64,000 nt of DNA, taken from positions 1 through 64,000 of the forward strand of contig NZ_JAPWAG010000011.1 in NCBI RefSeq assembly GCF_041432775.1, written 5' to 3'. Numbering within the stretch: position 1 is the stretch's first letter; each line of letters opens with the position of its first letter. Positions 26,915-35,642 of the stretch are shown here, one piece after another. Both the position numbers and the translations under genes were made by a program. The notes under the pieces are model-generated. The model did no database searches. It was not told where the DNA came from and saw nothing but the letters and a program-made list of their open reading frames with translations. Origin of the DNA: Pauljensenia sp902373545. Its GTDB lineage: Bacteria > Actinomycetota > Actinomycetes > Actinomycetales > Actinomycetaceae.

Positions 26915-27547
26915 GTGGCTACCATGTTTGCGTGCGATGTTCCTCTGACACCTGACGAGGGTGAGGCCCAGTCGTGGCTCAGTGAGGAACTCTCGCGTGC
27001 CGTGTACCAGACTGATTCCAGGCCGGTGCTGGATTTCGTGACGACGGTCCTGGAGAGGATCGGCGAAGCATTCTCCTATCGCGGCTCCGGTTCTGTGCCC
27101 TTATCGCTCATCCTCATGATCCTGGCAATCATTGCGATCGCTGTGATTGCGATCGCATTGATACTCAATCCGATTCGTTTGGCCAAGCGCGCCTCCCACT
27201 CGGTGTTCGAGGAGGAGACCACCACGCAAGACATTCGCCGCGCTCTTGACGAGGCCGTGGCCGCCAAGGACTGGAATCTGGCCTACGTGTGGTCCTACCG
27301 TCTCATGGTTGCGGGGTTGGACGACTGTGAGGTTGTCGCGGCGACGCCAGGCTTGACGGCGCGTGAGGCGGCGCAGGCCGCGACGCGCCTCGTTCCCGAG
27401 CACGGGCCCGCGCTGTCCCACCATGCCCGCACCTTCGACGGCGTGCGCTACGGACATTCTTCCGTGGGCGAGCAGGACGTATCGGCCCTGCGCGATTTCA
27501 CGCCCGGCTTGCTGTCACAGTGCCGAAAGGCGCAGGATCACGCATGA
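26915..27547 (+). CDS. DUF4129 domain protein
   Basis: A 210-residue protein with one central transmembrane helix (PLSLILMILAIIAIAVIAIA) and a cytosolic C-terminal DUF4129 region (LDEAVAAKDWNLAYVWSYRL ... TAREAAQAA, then FDGVRYG). The GTG start is 3 bp after the preceding stop. DUF4129 proteins are regularly found with MoxR, DUF58 and DUF4350 partners, as here. Its stop overlaps the DUF4350 start by 4 bp. Confidence 0.85.
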   Translation: MATMFACDVPLTPDEGEAQSWLSEELSRAVYQTDSRPVLDFVTTVLERIGEAFSYRGSGSVPLSLILMILAIIAIAVIAIALILNPIRLAKRASHSVFEEETTTQDIRRALDEAVAAKDWNLAYVWSYRLMVAGLDDCEVVAATPGLTAREAAQAATRLVPEHGPALSHHARTFDGVRYGHSSVGEQDVSALRDFTPGLLSQCRKAQDHA

Positions 27548-28689
27548 AAGCACGTCAGGTCTCCGTCGTTACTCCTTCCGCTCGCGAGCGCGCGAGCGCT
27601 GCGCGCCCCGCGATCTTGATCGTCGTTCTCATCATCCTCGTCCTGGTGGCCATCGGCTTGTTGCCGGAGGGAGGCATGAACTCCACGCCCGTGGGCCCGC
27701 GTAACCCGACGGGCGACGGGGCACGTGCTCTCGCGCAGGTGCTGAGCAACCGCGGCGCATCGGTGGAGGAAGTGTCCTTCGACAAGGCGGTGACGGTGGA
27801 TGAGAACACGACCCTCGTCGTCGTTTTCCCGTCCCGTTTGACCAGCGCGCAAATCCAGCAAATAGAGACGCGAGCCAACGTCGTCTACATCGGATTGGAA
27901 GAGGAATACGGGACGGAACCCTACCTGGACGGCCTGTCCTCCCAGCGCGCAGGCACATACGACACGCTGACTGCTCCGGGATGCTCCTCCGAGATCGCTG
28001 CCCGAGCTCGCGAGCTCACGTCTACCAAGTATGTGCTCTCCGGCTCCTCCGCCGGTTGGGAGCTCTGTTTTACCACCAACGGGGAGGATTTCGCGTACGC
28101 CGAACGCGCCGAGCAAGGCCGCTTCCGCGCGATCATTCCGGATTCGGTGCGCGTGCGCAACCGAGCGATCGTGGACCGTGGAAACGCGGCGCTCGCGATC
28201 AACGCGATTGGGCGCACGCCCAAGGTCGCTTGGCACGTTGCTTCCTATTACAACGCCCTCGATGACAAGCAGGTGACTCCCACCGAGTCGCCGTACGTGG
28301 CTCCCGCGTTCCTGATGACGATCGGCGCTGTCCTGTTGGCCGCCGTCGCTATGGGCCGCAGGCTCGGTCCCCTGACCCCCGAGCGGCTGCCGGTCGAAGT
28401 GCCCGCCGCTGAGACCCTCGTCGGTAAGGCCCGCCTGATGCGTTCGCAACGCTCCTACGAGCACGCGGCCAGCGCCCTGCGCAGCGCCTCGGCCTCGAGC
28501 ATCGCCTCAGTTCTCGGCGTCGCTCACACCGCAGATCGCCAGGTCCTCATTGACGCACTCGTCCAACGAGGATTGCCTCCCTCACGCTTCCTTACTCTTC
28601 TGTGGGGTCCTCCCCCACGCAATGAAGCCGCTCTCGTCACACTCGCCAACGACCTCGACGCCCTCGAGAAGGAGATTCGCCATGACTAG
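27544..28689 (+). CDS. DUF4350 domain protein
   Basis: A 381-residue protein starting at ATG 27544 (ATGA overlap). One N-terminal transmembrane helix (AILIVVLIILVLVAIGLL), a DUF4350 domain with the segment NPTGDGARALAQVLSNRGAS, and a second helix near residue 260 (APAFLMTIGAVLLAAVAMG). The domain resembles GldG/GATase-type Rossmann modules that lack a clear active site. It belongs to the MoxR/DUF58 cluster. Confidence 0.88.
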   Translation: MKARQVSVVTPSARERASAARPAILIVVLIILVLVAIGLLPEGGMNSTPVGPRNPTGDGARALAQVLSNRGASVEEVSFDKAVTVDENTTLVVVFPSRLTSAQIQQIETRANVVYIGLEEEYGTEPYLDGLSSQRAGTYDTLTAPGCSSEIAARARELTSTKYVLSGSSAGWELCFTTNGEDFAYAERAEQGRFRAIIPDSVRVRNRAIVDRGNAALAINAIGRTPKVAWHVASYYNALDDKQVTPTESPYVAPAFLMTIGAVLLAAVAMGRRLGPLTPERLPVEVPAAETLVGKARLMRSQRSYEHAASALRSASASSIASVLGVAHTADRQVLIDALVQRGLPPSRFLTLLWGPPPRNEAALVTLANDLDALEKEIRHD

Positions 28690-29866
28690 CCCTGTTCCTG
28701 GCCCCACGCCCAGCCCTCACCACGGTTCTACCGGCGCTGCATCCGGGCAGAGCTACCCGGCCCCCTCCATGCCTCCCGTCGCCTACGGGCCCCCGTCAAT
28801 GGCGCCCACTCAGCCCGCACAGCCCGCACAGCCCGCACAGCCGGCTCAGCCCGCCCCGGCCTCGTTCGCGGCGCCCACGGGCGAGGGGTGGTCGGGCCGG
28901 TCCCTGACCACCTCGGAAAAGAGCACACAGGAGGCGCTCCTGGCCCTCAAGTCCGAGATTGGCAAGGCCGTTGTCGGGCAGGACGCCGCCGTCACCGGGC
29001 TCATTGTCTCCTTGGTCGCTGGCGGACACACCCTGCTGGAGGGCGTCCCGGGCGTCGCCAAGACACTCCTGGTGCGCACCCTCGCTCAGGCGCTTGACGT
29101 GGAGATGGCGCGCATTCAGTTCACCCCCGACCTGATGCCCGCCGACATCACCGGCTCCATGATCTGGGACGCCGGCCGCTCCGAGTTCGTCTTCCGTCCG
29201 GGCCCCGTCTTTACGAACCTGCTCCTGGCCGACGAGATCAACCGAACACCGCCCAAGACCCAGTCGGCGCTCCTGGAGGCCATGGAAGAACACACGGTCT
29301 CCATCGACGGCGCCACGCGCGCGCTGCCCGAACCGTTCATGGTCATCGCCACCCAAAACCCCGTCGAATACGAGGGCACCTACCCCCTGCCCGAGGCGCA
29401 GCTGGACCGTTTCTTGCTCAAGCTCGAGCTGCCGCTGCCGTCGCGCGAGGCGGAGATCGACATCATCGCCCGCCACCAGGCCGGTTTTAACCCCCGGTCC
29501 CTGACCGAGGCCGGGATTCATCCGGTCGCCGGTGCAGCCGACATCCACGCCGCCCGCGAGGCCGCTTCCCGCATCGAAGTCGCCCCCGCCGTCATGGCGT
29601 ACCTGGTGGACGTGTGCCGGGCGACGCGTACCTCCCCCGCTGTGCGACTGGGCGTGTCTCCGCGCGGCGCGACCTCGCTGCTGCGCACCGCACGCGTGTG
29701 GGCCTTCCTCCAGGGCCGCGGCTTCGTCACCCCCGACGATGTCAAGACCATGGCTCCCTCGACGCTGGCCCACCGCCTGGGCCTGCGCGCGGAAGCCAAC
29801 CTCGAGGGAATCACGGCAGTCAACGTGATCTCGGGAGTCCTGGCGGCCACTCCCGTCCCCCGCTAA
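28682..29866 (+). CDS. MoxR family AAA+ ATPase
   Basis: A 394-residue protein starting at ATG 28682, overlapping the DUF4350 stop by 8 bp. A disordered N-terminal 75 residues contains a run of Gln-Pro-Ala triplets encoded by 9-bp repeats (28811-28853). The AAA+ core follows: Walker A GVPGVAKTLL, Walker B LLADEINR, sensor 1 IATQNP, and the AAA_lid segment. MoxR ATPases act as chaperones for metal insertion or complex assembly, usually working with a VWA or DUF58 protein, which here is the next gene. Confidence 0.93.
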   Translation: MTSPVPGPTPSPHHGSTGAASGQSYPAPSMPPVAYGPPSMAPTQPAQPAQPAQPAQPAPASFAAPTGEGWSGRSLTTSEKSTQEALLALKSEIGKAVVGQDAAVTGLIVSLVAGGHTLLEGVPGVAKTLLVRTLAQALDVEMARIQFTPDLMPADITGSMIWDAGRSEFVFRPGPVFTNLLLADEINRTPPKTQSALLEAMEEHTVSIDGATRALPEPFMVIATQNPVEYEGTYPLPEAQLDRFLLKLELPLPSREAEIDIIARHQAGFNPRSLTEAGIHPVAGAADIHAAREAASRIEVAPAVMAYLVDVCRATRTSPAVRLGVSPRGATSLLRTARVWAFLQGRGFVTPDDVKTMAPSTLAHRLGLRAEANLEGITAVNVISGVLAATPVPR

Positions 29867-29874
29867 GGCGTCCC

Positions 29875-31206
29875 ATGACTGTCTCGGCGCGCAGCGCGCT
29901 TCTCGTCCTCGTCGGGCTCGTCCCCCTCATCTTCGCCCCGTCGCGAACCTTCGCGTGGGTGTGGTTTGGTCTGGTCGTCGCCGTGTGCGTCATCGACGCG
30001 CTCGGAGCCCCCTCGCCTCGTACCCTGCGCCTGTCGCGCTCGGTCACCGGGCCGATCCGGGCCGACCAGACGACCGAGGCCACGCTGCGCCTGGTCAACA
30101 CGACGAAGCGACGCATGACCCTGGACGTGCGTGACGCGTGGCCGCCTTCCCTGAACGCCACTCCTGCGCGCAGGCGCGTGCGCATCGACGCGGGATCGTC
30201 GACGAAAGTTGTCACGACGCTGGCTCCCACGCGCCGGGGCACCCGCCACGCCGACGTCGTCACCGTCCGATCCTGGGGACCGCTGCACTTGGGGGCCCGC
30301 CAGGCCAGTTTCGAGGCACCCCTGACGCTGTCCGTCCTCCCCGAGTTCAAGGCACGCGTCCTGCTGCCCTCGCGCCTGGCGCGCCTGCACGAGCTGGAAG
30401 GCACGACACCCACGACTCTGCGCGGGGCCGGAACCGAGTTCGACTCCCTGCGCTCCTACGTAGAAGGAGACGACCCGCGCGACATCGACTGGCGCGCCTC
30501 CGCGCGCTCCCCCGAACTGATGGTGCGCCAGTGGCGGCCCGAACGCGACCGCCATGTCGTCATCGTCGTGGACTGCGGGCGAGCCTCCTCCGCGCTGCTG
30601 GGAGCCCCCACGCACACGGAGGTCGACTCCATCGCCCTGGGGTGCGCGCCCCGCCTGGATTCCTCCATCGAAACGACTCTGCTGCTGGCCGCGCTGGCCG
30701 ATCGCGCAGGCGACAAGGTCCACGTCATCGCCATCGATTCGCGCGTGCGCGCCCGCGTGTCCGGCGTGCGCGGCGCCTCGGTGATCGAAAACCTCGCCCG
30801 CACCTTCACGGACATTTCCCCGCGCCTGGACGTCACCGACTGGACCGAGGCTGCCACCGCCATCGAACAGACCGTGCGCCACGCCGCCTTCGTCGTCCTG
30901 GCAACCCAGATCCCGCCCGCCGGCATGGACACCGACTTCACGGACGCCCTCGCGCGCCTCTCCAAGCGCCACACGGTTCTCGTCGCCTCGGCCACCGACC
31001 CCGACGAGCTTCGCGCCAGGAAGGGGCGCGCGGATGCCGAGGAAGTCTTCCTGGCGGCCTCGGCAGCGCTCGCACAGCGAGCCGACGAGGCCGGGGCGCA
31101 GGACGCTCGAACTGCAGGAGCCCTGACCCTCCAGGTCTCCGCAGACCTCCTGCCCGCGCGCACGGCCGACCGCTACATCGAGCTGAAGAAGGCCGGTCGC
31201 CTCTAG
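29875..31206 (+). CDS. DUF58 domain protein
   Basis: A 443-residue protein starting at ATG 29875. Two N-terminal transmembrane helices (residues about 5-40), a beta-rich region, and then the DUF58 signature GTEFDSLRSYVEGDDPRDID followed by a VWA-like domain (HVVIVVDCGRASS; the first MIDAS Ser/Asp pattern is altered to DCGRASS). It is the standard partner of the MoxR ATPase. Last plus-strand gene of the cluster. Confidence 0.92.
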   Translation: MTVSARSALLVLVGLVPLIFAPSRTFAWVWFGLVVAVCVIDALGAPSPRTLRLSRSVTGPIRADQTTEATLRLVNTTKRRMTLDVRDAWPPSLNATPARRRVRIDAGSSTKVVTTLAPTRRGTRHADVVTVRSWGPLHLGARQASFEAPLTLSVLPEFKARVLLPSRLARLHELEGTTPTTLRGAGTEFDSLRSYVEGDDPRDIDWRASARSPELMVRQWRPERDRHVVIVVDCGRASSALLGAPTHTEVDSIALGCAPRLDSSIETTLLLAALADRAGDKVHVIAIDSRVRARVSGVRGASVIENLARTFTDISPRLDVTDWTEAATAIEQTVRHAAFVVLATQIPPAGMDTDFTDALARLSKRHTVLVASATDPDELRARKGRADAEEVFLAASAALAQRADEAGAQDARTAGALTLQVSADLLPARTADRYIELKKAGRL

Positions 31207-31239
31207 CCCACTCCCCGGCCGGGTCCCCACCCCGCGCGC

Positions 31240-31303
31240 GTCGCTGAGCCAGCCACGGCCTCGTGCCGGTGGCCGGGCAACGACCCTTCGCTCAGCCAGC
31301 GAC
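31240..31303. terminator. Possible bidirectional terminator
   Basis: Imperfect nested dyad between convergent genes: GTCGCTGAGC (31240-31249) with CTCAGCCAGCGAC (31291-31303), and GCCACGGC with GCCGGTGGC inside it. It overlaps the 3' end of the SpoIIM-like gene. Confidence 0.4.
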
Positions 31304-32284
31304 CGGCTGGTAGTACCCCGCGTCGATGCCGACGTCAGCGCTAGCACCAGCCCGGTCGGCGCGTCGGCCCAGGATCAGAATGTAGGCCCATGTGGCTGCC
31401 GTCAACGCCACGCCGAGCGAGATCTTCACGGCGTCGGGCAGCGCCGAAGGCGTCACGAAACCCTCCAGAATGCCCGAACCCGCCAGGAGGATCGCGCACC
31501 CCACCGCAACCGTGATCGAGGCACGCGCCGCCTGTCCGACAGCCTGGAACCGGGTCGCAGCCCCCGGCGCGACGAGCGCCCAAAAGACCCGAAGACCCGC
31601 CGCGATCGCGATAAACACGGCCGTCAGCTCGGGCAGTCCGTGAGGCAGGATGAAGCGGAAAAAGTGCCACGCGCTCGCGTACTCAATCACGACAGCGCCA
31701 GATGTTCCCAACGCCATGGCGTTGCCCCACAGAAGGTAGAGCGGATACACGCCCGAAATACCCGTTGCGATGCCCTGGAGGGACACCCAGGAGTTATTCG
31801 CCCACACGGACATCGCAAATTCGGAATGGGTGTCCTGACTGTAGTACCAGACGAAGTCTTCCTGGGCATAGCGGCGCAGCTGCTCGGGCGTGCCCAGCTC
31901 ATTCATGGCAGCAGGGGTGGTTATCAGATAGTGCGCCTGGATGACACACAGCGCGATGAAGACCGCCATAACCCCGACGATCACCCAGCGAATACGATAG
32001 AGCGTCACAGGCAGCGACACCATGAAAAAACGGGCAATTCCACGTCCCGTCAGCCCGCCGGTGCCCGCCAAGCGCCCGCGTGCCGCCGACAGAATACGGG
32101 ACAGCTCCGCGATCAGGTCGGGATCGGGGCTGTGCGTACGCACCCTGGCCAGATCGGTCGTAGCCGACCGATAGAGGCGGTCCAGCTCATCAATCTCTGG
32201 TCCGCTCAGCGTTCGGGCGTGCGTCAGTTCCTCCAGACGCTTCCACTCGCTTTTTCCGCTCACCCGCAGCACATCGATGTCCAT
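31292..32284 (-). CDS. Stage II sporulation protein M family membrane protein
   Basis: A 330-residue protein starting at ATG 32284. A helical N-terminal part (WKRLEELTHARTLSGPEIDELDRLYRSATTDLARVR, mentioned here in two pieces: WKRLEELTHARTLSG and LDRLYRSATTDLARVR) is typical of the actinobacterial SpoIIM branch. Four to six transmembrane helices follow, with FILPHGLPELTAVFIAI being the conserved SpoIIM motif. The organism shows no sign of sporulation genes here; in non-sporulating bacteria this family pairs with RDD proteins, and indeed an RDD gene is divergently placed 18 bp away. Function unknown. Confidence 0.9.
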   Translation of the reverse strand: MDIDVLRVSGKSEWKRLEELTHARTLSGPEIDELDRLYRSATTDLARVRTHSPDPDLIAELSRILSAARGRLAGTGGLTGRGIARFFMVSLPVTLYRIRWVIVGVMAVFIALCVIQAHYLITTPAAMNELGTPEQLRRYAQEDFVWYYSQDTHSEFAMSVWANNSWVSLQGIATGISGVYPLYLLWGNAMALGTSGAVVIEYASAWHFFRFILPHGLPELTAVFIAIAAGLRVFWALVAPGAATRFQAVGQAARASITVAVGCAILLAGSGILEGFVTPSALPDAVKISLGVALTAATWAYILILGRRADRAGASADVGIDAGYYQPVAG

Positions 32285-32302
32285 TGGACTAGCGTGTCAT
32301 AT

Positions 32303-33136
32303 ATGAGCGCGCAACGCAGTCAGTCGAGCCAGATTCAGGACGATTACGTCCGCACCGGCGAGGCAGTGAGCCTCGACATCACGCCGGCCTCCCCGGGGGA
32401 ACGATTCGGCTCCGCAGTTATGGACGGCACGATGTACATCATGGCCGCTCTTTTGATCCTGAAGTTATTCCTGCGCCTGAACGTGGAGATGTCCTCGTCA
32501 AGCCAAAGAGTCTTTACCGTCGTGCTGATCGCTGTCACGACGTTCATCCTGCCGATGACGATCGAAATCGTGACCCGTGGTCGTTCGCTGGGCAAGTGGG
32601 CTTTCAACCTGGCCGTTGTGCGCGACGACGGCGGCCCGATCACCGCGCGTCACTCAGCGGTGCGCATGGGCGTTGGCCTCCTGGAGAATTGGGCGCTGGT
32701 GGGTGGCCTTGCGTTGGCGTCGGAGGTACTCAACTCCAAAGGCAAGCGTCTGGGCGACGTGGCGGCCGGGACGATGGTGTGCTCGCAGGGGTCAGCAGCG
32801 TTCTACCCGCCCCTCGTGATGCCCCCGGGCCTGGCGGAGTGGGCGGCCACCGCGACGATCCTTCCCCTCGATGAGTCTCTCGTCTCCGAGGCGCGTGCCT
32901 TTCTCGCCACGAATAGGAGCCTCAACCCGCACATTCGGGAAGAGGTCGGCACGTCCCTCGCCAATCGCCTGAGCAGGCGCGTGCAGACGCCGCTGCCGCA
33001 GGGGCTGCACCCTGAGCTTGTGATTGCCGCCGTCCTCGTGGCGCGCAGGGACCGGGTATGGGGACGCGAGATCGAGCGTCGCGCCGCCGGTCAGGCGCGC
33101 TTCAACGAGGCCACGCGCGCCCGCTTCGGCTTGTAG
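32303..33136 (+). CDS. RDD family membrane protein
   Basis: A 277-residue protein starting at ATG 32303. The RDD domain covers the first 150 residues: ERFGSAVMDGTMYIMAALLI (helix 1), FTVVLIAVTTFILPMTIEI (helix 2), and the conserved segment TRGRSLGKWAFNLAVVRDDG, which contains the GRSLGK motif. The C-terminal about 120 residues are soluble and basic. RDD/SpoIIM pairs commonly accompany MoxR clusters. Confidence 0.9.
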   Translation: MSAQRSQSSQIQDDYVRTGEAVSLDITPASPGERFGSAVMDGTMYIMAALLILKLFLRLNVEMSSSSQRVFTVVLIAVTTFILPMTIEIVTRGRSLGKWAFNLAVVRDDGGPITARHSAVRMGVGLLENWALVGGLALASEVLNSKGKRLGDVAAGTMVCSQGSAAFYPPLVMPPGLAEWAATATILPLDESLVSEARAFLATNRSLNPHIREEVGTSLANRLSRRVQTPLPQGLHPELVIAAVLVARRDRVWGREIERRAAGQARFNEATRARFGL

Positions 33137-33139
33137 GGG

Positions 33140-33592
33140 TCAGCGGTCGGTCGCCCCGTCCTGGCCGTCCACGACGGTGAATTGGGCGCGCCTGCGCGCA
33201 TAGGGACTGGAGGGGTCCAGGGGACTGGACGTATCGGGGGTGCCCGCAGAGCGGGCGGAGCCGAAGGGACCGGTCCGCGGGGCGCGTGCCTCCGGGGCCG
33301 AGGCCGGGGCGTGCTTCGCCTCTTGCGCGACCCTGCGCACGGCGTCGACAAGAGCGGCAAGGTCGTCGCCCGAAGGCGGCGCCGGCTCGAAGTTGGTGGC
33401 CAGGCGAACGACCTGCCACCCCAGGGGCGCTTTAAGGTTTTGGGCGTGCTCGTCACACAGGTCGTAGGAATTGGGGTCGGCAACGGTGGCGAGGGGGCCG
33501 ACGACGACCGTCGAGTCACGGTAGTCGTAGGTCAGGGTAGCGACGGCGACGGTTGAGCAGCCGGGCTTGGAGCAGTGTCGTTGGGCAATCAC
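33140..33592 (-). CDS. DUF3499 protein
   Basis: A 150-residue protein starting at GTG 33592 (MIAQRHCSKPGCSTVAVATL). The DUF3499 features are an N-terminal C-x4-C (HCSKPGC), the segment LTYDYRDSTVVVGPLA, and CDEHAQNLKAPLGW; the cysteines and histidines form a probable zinc site. The C-terminal half is a disordered Pro/Ser/Ala tail. It corresponds in position to Rv3258c. A short dyad AGAGT-ACGAC-ACTCT (33600-33614) lies upstream. Function unknown. Confidence 0.88.
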   Translation of the reverse strand: MIAQRHCSKPGCSTVAVATLTYDYRDSTVVVGPLATVADPNSYDLCDEHAQNLKAPLGWQVVRLATNFEPAPPSGDDLAALVDAVRRVAQEAKHAPASAPEARAPRTGPFGSARSAGTPDTSSPLDPSSPYARRRAQFTVVDGQDGATDR

Positions 33593-33661
33593 GCACCTAA
33601 GAGTACGACACTCTGTGCCCGTATCGCGCGCTCCAGCACGCCATGGACCTACCCTGGTGGA

Positions 33662-34084
33662 GTGTTTGCGACCAGACGCCATGTCAGGAGCCGCGACCGG
33701 CACGGTCGCGGGCCTCGCGGTCCCCTGTTTTTCCCGGGTACTCCGGCGTGGCGCACGCGGCGCGAGGACTTTGATCTGATGGTCGGGGAGCTCGTGTCCG
33801 AGCTGATTGAGCGCTGGCCGCAGGTGGCCACGATCGAGTTCGGGGTCGAGGATGTTCCTCCGTCGAACCCGGCTGCCTGGGAGTCCCACAATGTCGTCGT
33901 GGCGCGTATCTTCCCCGCGGATCGTCGCCGTGGCCTGCACGATCGGATCGTCGTCTACCGCCTGCCGATCACGCTGCGGTGCCCTCTCGAGGAGGTGGGC
34001 GCGGTGACGCGCAGGGTGCTGGTGGAGCGCATCAGCCACATCCTGGCCCTGCCGCCCGACGAAATCGACGACGCGATGCGCTAA
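33662..34084 (+). CDS. Degenerate zincin-like (Rv3259-type) protein
   Basis: About 140 residues from GTG 33662; an earlier start at 33575 would overlap DUF3499. The family's basic motif RSRDRHGRGPRGP is near the N-terminus, followed by RREDFDLMVGELVSEL and a C-terminal helix. Where active minimal zincins have HExxHH, this protein has VERISH: both zinc-ligating histidines are replaced and only the glutamate and last histidine remain. It is therefore probably not a peptidase. Divergent from DUF3499, as Rv3259 is from Rv3258c. Confidence 0.75.
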   Translation: MFATRRHVRSRDRHGRGPRGPLFFPGTPAWRTRREDFDLMVGELVSELIERWPQVATIEFGVEDVPPSNPAAWESHNVVVARIFPADRRRGLHDRIVVYRLPITLRCPLEEVGAVTRRVLVERISHILALPPDEIDDAMR

Positions 34085-34103
34085 CGGCGCTCCCGGCTGA
34101 GTC

Positions 34104-35642
34104 TTAATTGGTGGCGCGGATCGATCCGTTGACGGCGCTAATGCCCTCGGTGCCCACGTTCCACGTGGTGGTCATCCGACCCACGGGTGTATCGGCCGAG
34201 ATGACGACGGCGGCCTGAATCGGCGATGCCGCGCTCAGCTGTCCCGCAGCCTCGGGCAGCTCGACCAGGGTGGGCACGCCGGGAGCCACGTAGACCGTGC
34301 TTCCCGCGACGTTAACGGCGATGGCCCCGGGCGTGGACGGACTGGTGCCGGTGGACTGCGCGTCGCCCACCTCACCGCTCGTCGTGGCGCTGGGCGAGGG
34401 CGAGGCCCAGATGTTGGGCGTGGCCGTGGGGGCGGGAGCCGCGGACTGCGCCGCGTCATCGCCCGCCTGGGCAACGGCCTCGTCGTCAGGGCTCAGGGGA
34501 GCGTACAGCAGCAGCCTCGCGCGAGTCCCGTTCACGCCGGACTCGGTCTCCAGGGCAGTGCGACGGATCGGGGCGGCAGACAGCTGCTGGGTGGCCATGG
34601 CCTCGAGCGACGAGCGACCGGGGATCGCCGCCTGCGTCAGAGTCGTGGCCGGGACGGCGTTGGAGCGCATGATCCAGGCGTTGGCACGCTCGACCCACGG
34701 CGAGCCCAGCGTGATCGTCGTCGTCTGCGCGACGACCTCACGGTCAGAGGTCACGATCAGCGCGATCGGAGAGGCATCCTTGGTGGCGCCGTCGAGGGGC
34801 ATCTCCAAGGTCGAGCCCTCGGCGACGGTGGCCTCGCCACCGCCCAGCGGGTGCACGCCCGTGGAGTCGGCGACGGATACGTTCACGTGGGCGTCACCGG
34901 AAGGGGACACGAGGCGCAGCAGCGACGTGCCCTTGGGGTCAACCCCGAGGATTGTCTGCGTGGTCGAGGGAACGACTGCGGAGGCGAGCGTGGCTCCCTG
35001 CGGAATCTCACCGTCCATCAGGGAGGCCTGCGCCCAGGCAGCGATGCCCCCACCGTCGGCCTGGATGTGGATGGCCAGCGAGTTCTCGTCGGGGAACCAG
35101 CCTGCCAGCAGCACGGACACGGCCGAGTTGGCGGCCACCGTGACCTGGCGGGGAGAAGCGTTGAGGGGACCGTAGGCGCCGTAGCCGTCGATGGAGACGA
35201 CCGAGGCCGTGGGGCTTGGGTTGGACAGGATGAGGACCATGTCGGCGCCCGAGGTCGTGGCCCCCGCAGCGATCCACTGGGAGGTACGGGGCGCGGCGCA
35301 GCCAACCGCACTCAGGCCCGCCAGTTCGCCGCCGCCCTGCCCGACCAGCGTCAGACCGGTCGGAATGGTTCCACCGGTGCCGGTGATCGAGTCGGGAGCG
35401 GGGGTGATCGGGGAGGCAGACAGCGAAGACCAGGTCGCGGCTCGGGCAACGTTGGACGTATCGAATGGATCGACGAGGCCCGCGGGGCAGGCCAGCTCCA
35501 CCTGCGAGGGGTGCGCGCTCTGCGCGGTGCCACCAACGGTCGTGGGCGCAGGGTCGATGAGCAGGGAGCCCGTGGCCAGCGCGGCGGCGGCAATCACGGC
35601 GACTCCGAGCGTGGCCAGAGTCGCGTTGCGAGGCGTTGTCAT
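34104..35642 (-). CDS. DUF5719 family protein
   Basis: A 512-residue protein starting at ATG 35642 behind GGAGGAAG, overlapping the GT2 stop by 4 bp. An N-terminal signal or anchor helix (LATLGVAVIAAAALATGSLL) leads to an extracytoplasmic beta-rich domain with repeated strand motifs, Ser/Thr-rich. No catalytic motif is visible. It regularly follows the large membrane GT2 in actinobacteria, suggesting that the two act together at the cell surface. Confidence 0.82.
   Translation of the reverse strand: MTTPRNATLATLGVAVIAAAALATGSLLIDPAPTTVGGTAQSAHPSQVELACPAGLVDPFDTSNVARAATWSSLSASPITPAPDSITGTGGTIPTGLTLVGQGGGELAGLSAVGCAAPRTSQWIAAGATTSGADMVLILSNPSPTASVVSIDGYGAYGPLNASPRQVTVAANSAVSVLLAGWFPDENSLAIHIQADGGGIAAWAQASLMDGEIPQGATLASAVVPSTTQTILGVDPKGTSLLRLVSPSGDAHVNVSVADSTGVHPLGGGEATVAEGSTLEMPLDGATKDASPIALIVTSDREVVAQTTTITLGSPWVERANAWIMRSNAVPATTLTQAAIPGRSSLEAMATQQLSAAPIRRTALETESGVNGTRARLLLYAPLSPDDEAVAQAGDDAAQSAAPAPTATPNIWASPSPSATTSGEVGDAQSTGTSPSTPGAIAVNVAGSTVYVAPGVPTLVELPEAAGQLSAASPIQAAVVISADTPVGRMTTTWNVGTEGISAVNGSIRATN

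Noticed and set aside
31292..32284. Sporulation system
   Set aside because: The SpoIIM-family protein is isolated from other sporulation genes and belongs to the MoxR/RDD neighbourhood common in non-sporulating actinobacteria.
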